This document shows, in pieces, positions 1 through 8,385 of a DNA stretch of 64,000 nt. Below the pieces are notes generated by a model, which ran no database searches, was not told where the DNA came from, and worked only from the letters and a program-made list of their open reading frames with translations. A program made the translations under genes and the position numbers. The stretch's first letter is position 1. Each line of letters starts with the position of its first letter. The DNA comes from MFD04580-c1 sp963702995 (lineage in GTDB: Bacteria; Planctomycetota; Phycisphaerae; Tepidisphaerales; Tepidisphaeraceae): NCBI GenBank assembly GCA_963702995.1, contig OY969783.1, forward strand, positions 1-64,000, written 5' to 3'.

Positions 1-607
1 GCCCCGCAATGTGGGCGACGTCCGCCATCAAATAGGCGCCCACTTCGTCGGCTATCGCCCGGAACTGCGCGAAATCAATCACACGCGGGTAGGCGCTGTA
101 GCCGCAGAGGATCGCCTTGGGACGAAGTTCACGCGCCTTGGCCCGAACGCTGTTGAAGTCGATCGTCTCGGTTCTGGGGTCCAGCTCGTAATGTTCGGGC
201 TTGTAGAAGATGGCCGACGTGTTCAGCTTCATCCCGTGTGAAAGATGTCCCCCGCTGGAAAGGTTCAGGGAGAGGAAGGAATCGCCGGGCTTCATCATCG
301 CCATCAGAGCGGCGAGGTTCGCATTGGCCCCGCTGTGCGGCTGCACATTGGCGAACCGGCAGCCGAAGAGCTGCTTGGCCCGCTCGATCGCGATGTTCTC
401 GACCTTGTCGTAAAACTCGCAGCCGCCGTAATAGCGAGCGCCCGGATACCCTTCGGCGTACTTGTTGGTCAGGACCGACCCGGCCGCCTCGCGCACGGCG
501 GCCGAGACATGGTTCTCGCTCGCGATCAGCTCCAGCGTCGAAGCCTGACGATGCTCTTCCAAGCCGATCAACTCGGCGACCTGCGGGTCGATGTCCTTCA
601 AGCTCAT
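1..607 (-). CDS. glyA: Serine hydroxymethyltransferase, N-terminal part (cut by window edge)
   Basis: Reverse translation from the ATG at 607 gives an open frame running off the window start (about 202 residues). It begins MSLKDIDPQVAELIGLEEHR and contains the hallmark SHMT stretches LELIASENHVS, TNKYAEGYPGARYYGG, QPHSGANAN, LSSGGHLSHG and DVAHIAG. The enzyme is PLP-dependent, interconverts serine and glycine and loads tetrahydrofolate with a one-carbon unit in the cytoplasm. The catalytic PLP lysine lies beyond the window edge. The start is supported by a GGAGAGA Shine-Dalgarno stretch just upstream. It is the last visible gene of the minus-strand run; the 168 bp between it and the amidohydrolase hold no gene. 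Confidence 0.97.
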   Translation of the reverse strand, partial: MSLKDIDPQVAELIGLEEHRQASTLELIASENHVSAAVREAAGSVLTNKYAEGYPGARYYGGCEFYDKVENIAIERAKQLFGCRFANVQPHSGANANLAALMAMMKPGDSFLSLNLSSGGHLSHGMKLNTSAIFYKPEHYELDPRTETIDFNSVRAKARELRPKAILCGYSAYPRVIDFAQFRAIADEVGAYLMADVAHIAG

Positions 608-775
608 GAATCTCTCCGGGATTGCCCGAGTCAGCGTGGATCGAGCGAGGAACCGAATCAGGTATCGGGCGCCGCGCGATCACTCGACGATGGCGTCGAA
701 ACGCCGCGTATACACCCCTCACACGCGAAGCCCATTGTAGCACCCGCATGGCCCGTCGGCACGCGTGACGTGGCC

Positions 776-1603
776 TTACAAAGCGTACGCCTCGACGGCC
801 GTTTCACCCATGATTCGGCTTTGCTCGAAGGGCGTTAGCGGGGCGATGAAGTCTTGAATCAGTTGACACCACCGCGCGTACTCGACGGCGAGCAGGCAAA
901 CCGGCCAGTCCGAGCCGAACATGAGCCGCCGCGGGCCAAACGCGTCCAGTGCGGCGGTCAGGTACGGCAGAAGGTCCGCGACAGCCCAATTCTGGTGGTC
1001 AGCCTCGGTGGGGACGCCGGAGAGCTTGCAATAGACGTTCTCTCGACGGGCCAACTCCCGCAGATTCTCGCTCCAGGGGCGAAGCTGGCGATCGCGGATG
1101 CGCGGCTTGGCGATATGGTCGAGGATGAACGTCTGGCCGGGGTGCCGATCGACGAACTGGATCGCCTGGGGGAGATGGCGCTCGTAGATCAGGATGTCGT
1201 ATCGCAGGTCCAGCCGCTTCAGAAGGGTCACGCCGCGGTTGAAGTCGTCGCGGAGCATGTAGTCGTCGTCCGGCTCATCCTGGAGGACATGCCGGACGGC
1301 CTTCAGCTTCGTCTGGCCCCGGAACGTCGCCAGGTCGTCCGCGACGCGCTCCGAGACGAGCGGCACCCAGCCCACCACCCCGCGAATGAAGGCATCGCGG
1401 GATGCCAGGTCCAGAAGCCATCGGGTCTCCTCCAGGCTCTGGCGCGCCTGGACGCTGACCACGCCATCGACGCCGGCCGCCCGGGCTTCGGCGAGCAGGT
1501 CTGGCGGGAGAAAGTCGCGGCGCAGGCGTGCCATCAAGCCCGAGATCCAGCCGTACTGCTCCGGGCTGTATTGCCAGAAATGGTGATGTGCGTCGATAAT
1601 CAC
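776..1603 (-). CDS. Amidohydrolase_2 family lactonase-like hydrolase
   Basis: A 275-residue protein beginning MIIDAHHHFWQY, typical of the COG3618 / Amidohydro_2 TIM-barrel hydrolases. The N-terminal HHH motif, a mid-protein ILDHIAKP stretch and the C-terminal FGSDWPVC motif supply the usual metal and catalytic residues (DH, SDWP). Characterised relatives open sugar-acid lactones such as L-fucono-1,5-lactone or L-rhamnono-1,4-lactone. It lies 11 bp downstream of the SDR stop codon and is therefore probably co-transcribed with the SDR and the Ldh2-type dehydrogenase. This context (KDG kinase and KDPG aldolase in the same run) fits sugar-lactone hydrolysis, but the exact substrate is inferred. 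Confidence 0.85.
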   Translation of the reverse strand: MIIDAHHHFWQYSPEQYGWISGLMARLRRDFLPPDLLAEARAAGVDGVVSVQARQSLEETRWLLDLASRDAFIRGVVGWVPLVSERVADDLATFRGQTKLKAVRHVLQDEPDDDYMLRDDFNRGVTLLKRLDLRYDILIYERHLPQAIQFVDRHPGQTFILDHIAKPRIRDRQLRPWSENLRELARRENVYCKLSGVPTEADHQNWAVADLLPYLTAALDAFGPRRLMFGSDWPVCLLAVEYARWCQLIQDFIAPLTPFEQSRIMGETAVEAYAL

Positions 1604-1614
1604 GGGCGGCTCCG

Positions 1615-2427
1615 TTAGATCGTCTGGGAGAGGAAGCCGCCGTCAACGCGGAGGTCGATCCCGGTGACGAAGCTCGCCGCCCGGTGGCTGGCGAGGAACA
1701 CCACGGCGCCGACCAGTTCCGCCGACTCCCCAAATCGGCCCATCGGCGTATGCCCGAGGATCGACTGGGCCCGCGGGGTCGGCGTCCCGTCCGCGTTGTA
1801 GAGCAAGGCCCGGTTCTGCTCTGCCGGGAAGAAGCCGGGGGTGATCGAGTTCACCCGCACGCCCTTCGTCGCCCATTCACGGGCGAGGAACTGCGTCAGG
1901 CTCATTACGGCGGCCTTGGCGGAGGAATAAGCGACCACCCGGCTCAGGGGCAGATGCGCCGACACGCTGGCGATGTTGATGATGCTCCCCTTGCCCCGGC
2001 GCGCCATCGCGGGGCCAAACTCCTGGCAGGGGAGCAGCGCCCCGCCGACAAGGTTGAGGTCGAAGTTCGCGCGCCAGTCATCGGCGGCGATCTTCTCGAA
2101 AGGGCGATCGGCGGTGACGGTGACCTTGGGGTCGTTCCCGCCCGCGGCGTTGACCAGCACCGTCGGCCCGCCGAGCCGCGACTCCACCTGGTGGTGGGCG
2201 TCGGCGAGCGAGGCGGCGTCGGTGGCGTCGGCCGCGAAAAACTCGGCGCTGCCGCCGGCGTCTTTGATCCGCTTGGCGCACCCCTCGCCCCGGTCGCGAT
2301 TGCGGCCGAGGATGGCCACGGTTGCCCCGGCGGCCGCCAGCCCTTCGGCCAGCGCCCCACCCAGGACGCCCGTCGCGCCGATCACCACCGCAATTTCATC
2401 TTTGAGGTCAAACAGGTTCTGAGTCAT
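1615..2427 (-). CDS. SDR oxidoreductase, UxuB/fructuronate-reductase-like
   Basis: A 270-residue short-chain dehydrogenase. I chose the ATG at 2427 (MTQNLFDLKDE); the open frame extends further upstream, but the extension is low-complexity and overlaps the next gene. The Rossmann motif GATGVLGG is near residue 16, followed by NAAGG, the catalytic serine in IINIASVS and the YSSAK tyrosine/lysine pair. The C-terminal PGFFPAEQNR stretch is characteristic of the SDR-type D-mannonate oxidoreductases of Bacillus UxuB type. It probably interconverts a keto-sugar acid and an aldonate with NAD(P)H. It sits between the Ldh2-type enzyme and the lactonase-like gene in a probable operon. The substrate is not decided by sequence. 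Confidence 0.85.
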   Translation of the reverse strand: MTQNLFDLKDEIAVVIGATGVLGGALAEGLAAAGATVAILGRNRDRGEGCAKRIKDAGGSAEFFAADATDAASLADAHHQVESRLGGPTVLVNAAGGNDPKVTVTADRPFEKIAADDWRANFDLNLVGGALLPCQEFGPAMARRGKGSIINIASVSAHLPLSRVVAYSSAKAAVMSLTQFLAREWATKGVRVNSITPGFFPAEQNRALLYNADGTPTPRAQSILGHTPMGRFGESAELVGAVVFLASHRAASFVTGIDLRVDGGFLSQTI

Positions 2428-2503
2428 TTCAATCCGCTCGTATGGAAGATTCGATCCTTGCCTCCCTCGCCCCGGTCGGGCGACGGCGGTCTTCAGACGC
2501 CCG

Positions 2504-3604
2504 TTATCCAGCGACCGGCTTGAGCTGGCTCCGATCCAGAGAAACCCCCGATTCCCTCGCGATCGCGTCGATCGCGTCAACTTCGGCCGCCGTGAAGAGG
2601 AGCCCGCCGAGCCGTTCGCTTTCGGCAAAGGCGCGGGCTTCAAGCTGGCCGGGGAGGATCGCCTTCTCGTTGCCGTGGCCGAGGATGTCATCCAGCACGG
2701 CTTTCACGTTCTGCTGCTGCGTGCGCCCCTTGGCGAAGTCGCCGCACTCCAGCGCGTCGGCCTTGATGCACTGGAAGAAGAACGCCGGTGTCCGCTTCTC
2801 GTCGGCCGGCCCGGTAGACCAGCGGCTGCGAAGCGTCGGTATCGACCCGCCGGTATATGCCGCGAGCAGCTCGTCGATAAGCGAAAGCCCGTACCCCTTG
2901 TGCTCGCCGAAAGGGAAAAGCGCGGCGACCTTGGTCGCGTCGAGCGTCTCGTTCCCGTCCTTGTCAACCGCCCAGCCCGGCTTCAGCGGCTTGTTCTCCC
3001 GGACGAACTGCTGCACGCGCCCCATGGCGACAACGCTGGTCGCCCAGTCGATACAGATCGGGAAGCCGATCGCCTCGGTCGTCGGGAAGCCCCATGAATG
3101 CGGGTTGGTCCCCAGCGTCGGGAAGCGCCCGCCGAACGGGACGACTTCGGCCAGGGCGGCCGTGCAGCAGGTGTAGGCAATATACCCCTTCTTCGCTGCC
3201 TCAATGACGTAGCCGCCGCCCCACAGGTAATGGAAGGCGTTGTCGACCGAAACGACGCCCACGCCGTATTCATCGGCGAGGCGCATCGCCTCGTCCATCG
3301 CCTCATAGCCGACCGCCTGGCCGAGCTTGCGATTCGCGTTCCAGCGGGCGACCGCCTTGTACTTGCTCGGCAGCTTGTCGATCGTCGCCGCCGGCTTGCA
3401 GCCCTGGGACTTGGACCCGAAGTGGTCATCGAGCTGTAACGCCTTGATGGCGTTGTGGGTCTTGATCCCGTGCCGCGCCGTGAACTCGCTGAACCGTGCG
3501 GCCGCCCGCGCTTCGTCGGCCGAGAAGCCCCGATGGCGGTAGGCCGCCTCGACGATGTCATTGTGTACCGAGGCGGGCATCACGTAGTTGGTTGGGGTAG
3601 TCAT
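2504..3604 (-). CDS. Malate/L-lactate dehydrogenase family (Ldh_2) oxidoreductase
   Basis: A 366-residue member of the Ldh_2 family (sulfolactate, ureidoglycolate and 2,3-diketogulonate reductases). The ATG at 3604 (MTTPTNYVMPA) is preferred over the longer open frame, whose first 14 residues are atypical. Family features visible include the N-terminal helical SEFTARHGIKTHN region with the conserved RHG-x-x-TH signature, the VVSVDNAFHYLWGGG stretch, GTNPHSWGFP (NAD-binding GTNP) and the late HKGYGLSL motif with its conserved HKG. These enzymes reduce 2-oxo acids to 2-hydroxy acids with NAD(P)H. Placement at the head of the SDR-lactonase operon suggests a role with sugar-derived 2-keto acids. 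An MITE-like element lies directly upstream (3621-3836). Confidence 0.88.
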   Translation of the reverse strand: MTTPTNYVMPASVHNDIVEAAYRHRGFSADEARAAARFSEFTARHGIKTHNAIKALQLDDHFGSKSQGCKPAATIDKLPSKYKAVARWNANRKLGQAVGYEAMDEAMRLADEYGVGVVSVDNAFHYLWGGGYVIEAAKKGYIAYTCCTAALAEVVPFGGRFPTLGTNPHSWGFPTTEAIGFPICIDWATSVVAMGRVQQFVRENKPLKPGWAVDKDGNETLDATKVAALFPFGEHKGYGLSLIDELLAAYTGGSIPTLRSRWSTGPADEKRTPAFFFQCIKADALECGDFAKGRTQQQNVKAVLDDILGHGNEKAILPGQLEARAFAESERLGGLLFTAAEVDAIDAIARESGVSLDRSQLKPVAG

Positions 3605-3620
3605 AAGTGTGGGAAGGTGA

Positions 3621-3836
3621 TTAACACTACAGCGATATTTGGTCAATGGAGCACCAGAAGAACGTCAAAATCCGAAGTACGAAATCCGAAGGAATAAGGA
3701 ATCGGAAAAGAAGAAACTGGCTTCAATCGCGAGTATCGATTTCCGCTTTGCCTTTGTTTGGAGTTCCTTCGGATTTCGTGCTTCGGATTTTCTGATTCGG
3801 GAAGGCTTGATCGCTGGATTAGCGCTGTAGTGTTAA
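3621..3836. mobile_element. MITE-like inverted-repeat element, copy A
   Basis: A non-coding 216 bp element. It has perfect 14 bp terminal inverted repeats: TTAACACTACAGCG at 3621-3634 and its exact complement at 3823-3836. Inside, a second inverted repeat carries duplicated ATCCGAAG units (about 3669-3697, partner about 3770-3796), so the whole element can fold into a long hairpin. Copies with strongly similar sequence are at 12407-12615 and, more diverged, at 52546-52755. All have a TA dinucleotide at each end, as in IS630/mariner-type MITEs. It fills most of the 362 bp gap between the Ldh_2 gene and the 2-hydroxyacid dehydrogenase. Short open frames inside it are artefacts of the repeat. 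Confidence 0.8.
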
Positions 3837-3966
3837 AGGGGGATGATGTCCCGGACCAGGAGCGAACCGGCTTCTTTGCCGCGGAGGACGACCGGGATGC
3901 GATCTTTCATACCGTAGTCGCGTCGGGATCGATACCCCCGCCGCTCGTCCGTGCGCTGCGGCACAC

Positions 3967-4928
3967 TCAGAACTCGTTCGCCTGGATGTAGTCCTTGCCG
4001 CCGGTCAGAAAGCTCACCAGGTTGTTCGCCGCGCGCAGGCCCTGGCGCTGCACGCTCTCATTGGTGCGGCTGCCGATGTGGGGCGTCACCAGGACGTTGT
4101 CCACGTTCTGGAACGGGTGCGGCACCTTCATCGGCTCCGACTCCAGCACATCCGCGCCGTAACCGCGCAGCTTCCCCGACTTGCAGGCGTCGGCCACGTC
4201 CTGCTCATTGACCAGCCCGCCGCGGCCGGTATTGATCAGGATCGCGCCGTCCTTCATCAACGCGATGCTCTCCTTATTAATGAATCGCCGCGTCTCGGCA
4301 TTGAGGTTCGTATGGAGCGAAACGACGTCCGCCTGGCGGAGCACGTCTTCCCGTTTCCAGACGCGCTCCAGCTTCTGCTGTTTCGCGAACTCCTCGTCCC
4401 AGTAGTTCCCCTGGCCGATGCACTTCATGCCGAACGCGTTGGCACGGATCACCACCTCGCGGCCGATGCGCCCAAGGCCGATCACACCGAGCGTCTTCCC
4501 ATACAATTCGCAACCGGTCTGCCGCTTCCACTCCCCGTTCTTCACGGCCCGCATGTGGAACCAGAAGTTCTTGGCGACCGCGATCATGAGCCCGATCGCA
4601 TGCTCGGCCACCGTCGTCTCGTTAACGCCGGGGGTGAAGAGCACCGGGATCTTTCTGCTGGTCGCGTACGCGACGTCGATCGAGTCGAGCCCGATCCCGT
4701 ACTTGGCGATCACCCGCAGGCGCGGCAGGGCGGCGTCGATCACCTTCGCGGTGATCTGATCGTCGCCGTTGAGCAGGCCGTCAAACCCCCCGGCCGCGAT
4801 TAGCTCGAGCATCTGCTGCTCCGACAACGGCCCGCGCGCCGGACGACTTCGAAGCCCGACCGGGCCAGCACGTCATGGTGCGACCCGGGGGTATCCTGGA
4901 AGCTGGTGGTGGAGAGAAGAATTCGCAT
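3967..4928 (-). CDS. D-isomer-specific 2-hydroxyacid dehydrogenase (apparent frameshift near 4830)
   Basis: The long frame from 4827 encodes the substrate and NAD domains of a phosphoglycerate-dehydrogenase-like enzyme: GLGRIGREV Rossmann motif, catalytic Arg in NTGRGGLV, Glu in LESEP and His in TPHIGS. It lacks a proper N-terminus. Reading upstream in another frame from an ATG at 4928 gives MRILLSTTSFQDTPGSHHDV then LARSGFEVVRRAG, exactly the missing first beta-alpha units of the family. The two frames join if one base is restored in the GGCCC run at 4829-4833. I therefore call one gene of about 320 residues carrying a one-base indel. It oxidises or reduces a D-2-hydroxyacid; a role in the surrounding sugar-acid pathway is inferred. 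Confidence 0.85.
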
Positions 4929-4987
4929 ATATTACTTCTGGTTCTTCCAGAGCCGTTGATTGGGACTTCGACTCGGAATCCGGGACC

Positions 4988-5479
4988 TCACTTCCGTATA
5001 ACTTTTGAAATTTGAAGTTCTAACGAATTACACAGGGCCGCTTCTGCCGGGAGGCCGGCCAACCGATCAACTACCTTTCCGTCGAGAACCAAGATGAAAT
5101 ACGGCACTTTATCAATGAGAAATCTCATCGCGAGAGCGCGATTATTATCGACGTTGACGCGAACATGATCGACGTAGCTTGCAAAACGCTGGACAACCCT
5201 CGTAAGCAAAGTTGCCACAGGGTCACACTCTCGAGCCCAGCCCGCCCAAAACTCTAGAATCAACAATCTGTCTCGGATAAGCAATCGGTCTCGACCCCAT
5301 AAAACATCGTCAGCTTTTATAGTACACGAGTCAGAAGTCAGAGTCGCGCTATTTCCGTCGTCGCAGTGGGACTTCGGAACCACATCTTCGATGTGACTGA
5401 ACGAACTTCCACACTTAGCGCAGAAGCGTGCATGCGTGAAGCTACCTCGTCCGCACCTAATGCAGTAGATCATGTTCAT
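4988..5479 (-). CDS. Zinc-ribbon / degenerate thioredoxin-fold fusion protein
   Basis: A 163-residue protein. Residues 1-30 form a zinc ribbon with two CxxC knuckles (YCIRCGR and FCAKCGS). After a short linker, residues about 65-160 read as a thioredoxin fold: LILEFWAGWARECDPVA aligns with the redox helix, VRVNVDNNRALAMRF with the central strand, KVPYFILVLDGK with the cis-Pro loop and VVDRLAGLPAEAAL with the C-terminal helix. The usual WCGPC active site is WAREC, so the nucleophilic first cysteine is lost and disulfide oxidoreductase activity is unlikely; a chaperone or binding role is possible. The gene looks more AT-rich than its neighbours, hinting at a different origin. It sits 16 bp downstream of the KDG kinase gene. 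Confidence 0.75.
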   Translation of the reverse strand: MNMIYCIRCGRGSFTHARFCAKCGSSFSHIEDVVPKSHCDDGNSATLTSDSCTIKADDVLWGRDRLLIRDRLLILEFWAGWARECDPVATLLTRVVQRFASYVDHVRVNVDNNRALAMRFLIDKVPYFILVLDGKVVDRLAGLPAEAALCNSLELQISKVIRK

Positions 5480-5495
5480 TAGTCGACCACTTGCC

Positions 5496-6584
5496 TCACC
5501 GCTTGATCCGCGCGCTCCCGCCGCCTGCCGTATGGAGCAGCTCCTCCAGCGTGATCTGGCTCGTGTCGCCGCGGGTGCTCATCAGCAGGGCGCCATGGGC
5601 GACGCCGAGGTTGACGCATTCCTGTGGCGTCTTGCCGTTGAGGAAGCCGTACGCGAAGCCCGACGCGAACCCGTCGCCGCCGCCGACGCGGTCTTCGATC
5701 TCCAGGTCATCGAATCGCGGGCCGTCGTAGAACTGCCCTTCGGACCAGAGGATCGCCGACCAGTCGTTGATCAACGCGGTCTTCACACCGCGCAGCGTGG
5801 TGCCGACGACCTTCACGTTCGTGTAGTCCTTCACGACCCGCTCGACCATCTTCTTGAACGGGCCGACGTCGAGCGAGCCGGCTTTCTCGACGTCCACGCC
5901 TTCCGCTTCGTAGCCGAGCACCTTGTGGAAGTCCTCTTCGTTGCCGATCAGGCAGTCGATCAGCGGGACGAGGGGTTTGGTCGTGGCGATGGCATCTTTG
6001 CTGCTCCAGAGCTTGGATCGGAAGTTGAGGTCGTAGCTGACGACGGTGCCGGCGTCGTGGGCGGCCTGGATCGCCTCGGCCGCCACCTTGCGGGTGGAGT
6101 CGGAGAGGCTTGCGAAGATGCCGCCCGTGTGCAGCCAGCGGACGCCCTCGTCCTTGAACAGCTTCTGCCAGTTGATCTCGCCCGGCTGAAGGTTGGCCGT
6201 GGCGGTGTGGCCGCGGTCGTACAGCGTCGCGCTGGCCCGGCGGCCGGTCCCGACCTCGGTAAAGTTCAGCCCGATCCGGTCCTTCTTACCAACACCATCC
6301 CACTTGTGTACCGGGGCATGGCTGATGTCCATCCCGACCGAGCGGGCGTGATTCATGATCACGCGGCCCATCGGCGAGTCATTCAACCCGCCAACCCATC
6401 CCGTCCGCAGCCCTAGCCTCGAAAGGGCGTAGGCGACGTTGTACTCGCCGCCGCCCACCCAGACTTCCAAGGCCGGCGCGAACTCAATGCGGCCGTAAGC
6501 GGGCGGGGAGAGGCGAATCATGCTCTCGCCGAGGGCGACCAGGTCGTACTTGCAGCTCTTCGCGTCACGAATCTTCAGGCTCAT
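5496..6584 (-). CDS. kdgK: PfkB-family 2-keto-3-deoxygluconate kinase
   Basis: A 362-residue ribokinase-like sugar kinase. The N-terminal ALGESMIRLSPP and GGGEYNVAYALSRLG stretches bind the sugar, and the C-terminal DRVGGGDGFASGFAYG motif contains the catalytic Asp and anion hole (GGGDGFASG). Length and N-terminal motif match 2-dehydro-3-deoxygluconate kinases, which phosphorylate KDG to KDPG with ATP in the cytoplasm. The KDPG aldolase gene lies directly upstream (56 bp gap), so the two steps KDG to KDPG to pyruvate plus glyceraldehyde 3-phosphate are encoded side by side. KDG versus another keto-deoxy sugar acid cannot be settled from sequence alone. Confidence 0.85.
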   Translation of the reverse strand: MSLKIRDAKSCKYDLVALGESMIRLSPPAYGRIEFAPALEVWVGGGEYNVAYALSRLGLRTGWVGGLNDSPMGRVIMNHARSVGMDISHAPVHKWDGVGKKDRIGLNFTEVGTGRRASATLYDRGHTATANLQPGEINWQKLFKDEGVRWLHTGGIFASLSDSTRKVAAEAIQAAHDAGTVVSYDLNFRSKLWSSKDAIATTKPLVPLIDCLIGNEEDFHKVLGYEAEGVDVEKAGSLDVGPFKKMVERVVKDYTNVKVVGTTLRGVKTALINDWSAILWSEGQFYDGPRFDDLEIEDRVGGGDGFASGFAYGFLNGKTPQECVNLGVAHGALLMSTRGDTSQITLEELLHTAGGGSARIKR

Positions 6585-6640
6585 CGCAGGGCTCCTCGTT
6601 CCATCCAGGGGTACAGGCCGCGTCGTCCAATGCGCACGGA

Positions 6641-7282
6641 TCAGGGCACCCGCGTCGCGCCGGCCGCCAGGGCGACCGCTTCACGCGAAAGCTGGGTCAC
6701 GCGCTCAAAGTTTTTTGAATCGAGAAGTTCCGGGCTGACCATCCAGCTCCCGCCGCAGGCGAGAACGTTGGGGAACTTCAGGTACTCGACGACGTTCTGA
6801 GCACTGATGCCGCCGGTCGGCATGAATCTCATCATGCCGTAGGGGGCGGCGACCGCCTTGAGCAGCGTCAGGCCGCCGATCGCTTCGGCGGGAAAGAACT
6901 TCACCACGTCCAGCCCGTGATCCAGCGCCAATTCGATGTCGGTCGGATTGGCGGTCCCCGGCGTGACGGCGACCTTGTTATCGACGCACCACCGGACGAC
7001 TTTCGGGTTGAACCCGGGCGAGACGATGAACGTCGCGCCGCAGTCAACGGCCTGTTTGGCGGTATCGACGTTCAGCACCGTGCCGGCTCCGACGAGCAGG
7101 CCGCCGCGCCGCGCGAGCGTCCGGATCGAATCGGCGGCCGCCGCCGTTCGGAAGGTGATTTCGGCGATTGGAAGGCCGCCCGCCTCCAGCGCATCGCCGA
7201 GGGCAAATGCCGCGTCTGCGTCATTCAGTGCGATCACGGGGACAATCCTCAGCTCCCCGATCCGCTTCAGGACGTCGTTCAT
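6641..7282 (-). CDS. eda: 2-keto-3-deoxy-6-phosphogluconate aldolase
   Basis: A 213-residue class I KHG/KDPG aldolase. The start at 7282 (MNDVLKRIGELRIVPVIAL) is chosen because an AGGAGG Shine-Dalgarno sequence lies just upstream; the longer frame has no support. Visible family features are the catalytic glutamate in AEITFRT, GAGTVLN, the substrate phosphate-binding SPGFNP region, the Schiff-base lysine in DVVKFFPAEAIGG and the FMPTGGI loop. It cleaves KDPG to pyruvate and glyceraldehyde 3-phosphate. It is the upstream partner of the KDG kinase and anchors the interpretation of this block as a hexuronate/aldonate degradation cluster. Length is typical of the family. Confidence 0.93.
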   Translation of the reverse strand: MNDVLKRIGELRIVPVIALNDADAAFALGDALEAGGLPIAEITFRTAAAADSIRTLARRGGLLVGAGTVLNVDTAKQAVDCGATFIVSPGFNPKVVRWCVDNKVAVTPGTANPTDIELALDHGLDVVKFFPAEAIGGLTLLKAVAAPYGMMRFMPTGGISAQNVVEYLKFPNVLACGGSWMVSPELLDSKNFERVTQLSREAVALAAGATRVP

Positions 7283-7540
7283 GGGCGTTGCCTCCTCGTG
7301 CCAGAGCGTATGGTGGCAAACGATGAGCGTTTCGTCCAATTCCTTGCCTTGGGTGCCGCGAAATTGACATCGCTCACAGGCTTTGACGTGATTTCGACAG
7401 GCCTGTCCGCCCGCTCGTTTGCCAAATTGAGCGTGCCGTGTCCGATTGCGCGAACCGAATGCGATCGCCGTTCCGAAGTCTCTGTGTCGGTGACGAGCTC
7501 TCCGGAGCTGCCAGGGCTTTCTCCCGCGATGCCTGATCGC

Positions 7541-8288
7541 TCACGTTTGCAGGACGCTCCGCCACCGCCTCGGTAGCGCCGCAAAGGCAGACAGATACGT
7601 TGCCTCCAGCGGCGTCTGCACGCAGGCGTTCGGCTTGAGAAAAAGGGGCATGTCGGGCAGCGTGTCGCCAACGCGGATCGGCTCGACGTAGGCGCGGAGG
7701 CTCAAACCAGTCTCGTAGGCCGCAAGCGTGAGCGGCTTGCCGCCCGGCGGGACGTACGCGTCGCCGGCGACCTCATCCCAGATGGCGGCGTGAATGCCCA
7801 GCGGGTCACGTTGCCCCGGGGGGGGTCAGGTCGAGGATCAGCAGATGAATGCCCCGGTCCAGCAGTTCGGCGGCCTTCTCGATGAACGAGCGCATCGCGT
7901 GGCGGGTGGACTTGTTCCCAGGCGAGACCATCTCGACCACCGCGACGACTCTGTCGCCGCTGACATGCCGCACGACCAGCGGCGTCTGCTTGCGGCGGTA
8001 AAACGCCATGTCCGTTTCCGCCGTGGGGACCAGACGCGGCGCGGCGGAGAGTAAGGCGAGATCGCCGCAGGAGGTCGCGGGTAAAGCGGCCCCGCCACAC
8101 GCGTCGTCAGGCGACGACTGAAGGGTGAGCACGTCGGGCCCAAACCCGCCCGCATACTGCTCCGGGAGCGCATAATAGTCATCCGGCAGCACGCCGCGGT
8201 TTAGAGCGCGCGACAAGTCAGTGATCCAATCGTGGTGGAAGGCGTGAAAAATTCGGGCATCCACCTTGGTCCAATTATGAACCGCCAT
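7541..8288 (-). pseudogene. DUF4058 family protein, interrupted at an 8-G run
   Basis: Two frames together give a full DUF4058 protein of about 249 residues. From the ATG at 8288 the first frame reads MAVHNWTKVDARIFHAFHHD and continues to DRGIHLLILDLTPPGAT then stops. The second frame supplies the conserved C-terminus: RDPLGIHAAIWDEV, PGGKPLTLAAYETG, LPDMPLFLKPN, PLEATYLSAF and the final PRRWRSVLQT, ending at 7541. The break is at the run of eight G at 7818-7825, a classic site for indel error or phase variation. DUF4058 proteins are common in Planctomycetes and have no assigned function. About 200 bp upstream of eda (7283-7540) show nothing recognisable. Confidence 0.8.
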
Positions 8289-8385
8289 AGCTGATCCTCG
8301 GGACGATGCCCAAACTTCAGGGGGTTGCACATCACGGCGCGGTCTTGGAACAAAATTGGAAAGGCTGGGTCATAGCTCCTTGCCG

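Noticed and set aside
3639..3830. Small open frames in the MITE-like elements (peptides with NPK, FGFRASDF)
   Set aside because: The peptides follow directly from the inverted repeat units and recur in each copy; no independent coding signal.
7279..7671. 130-residue minus-strand open frame upstream of eda
   Set aside because: Overlaps the C-terminus of the DUF4058 gene in another frame and has Arg-rich shadow composition.
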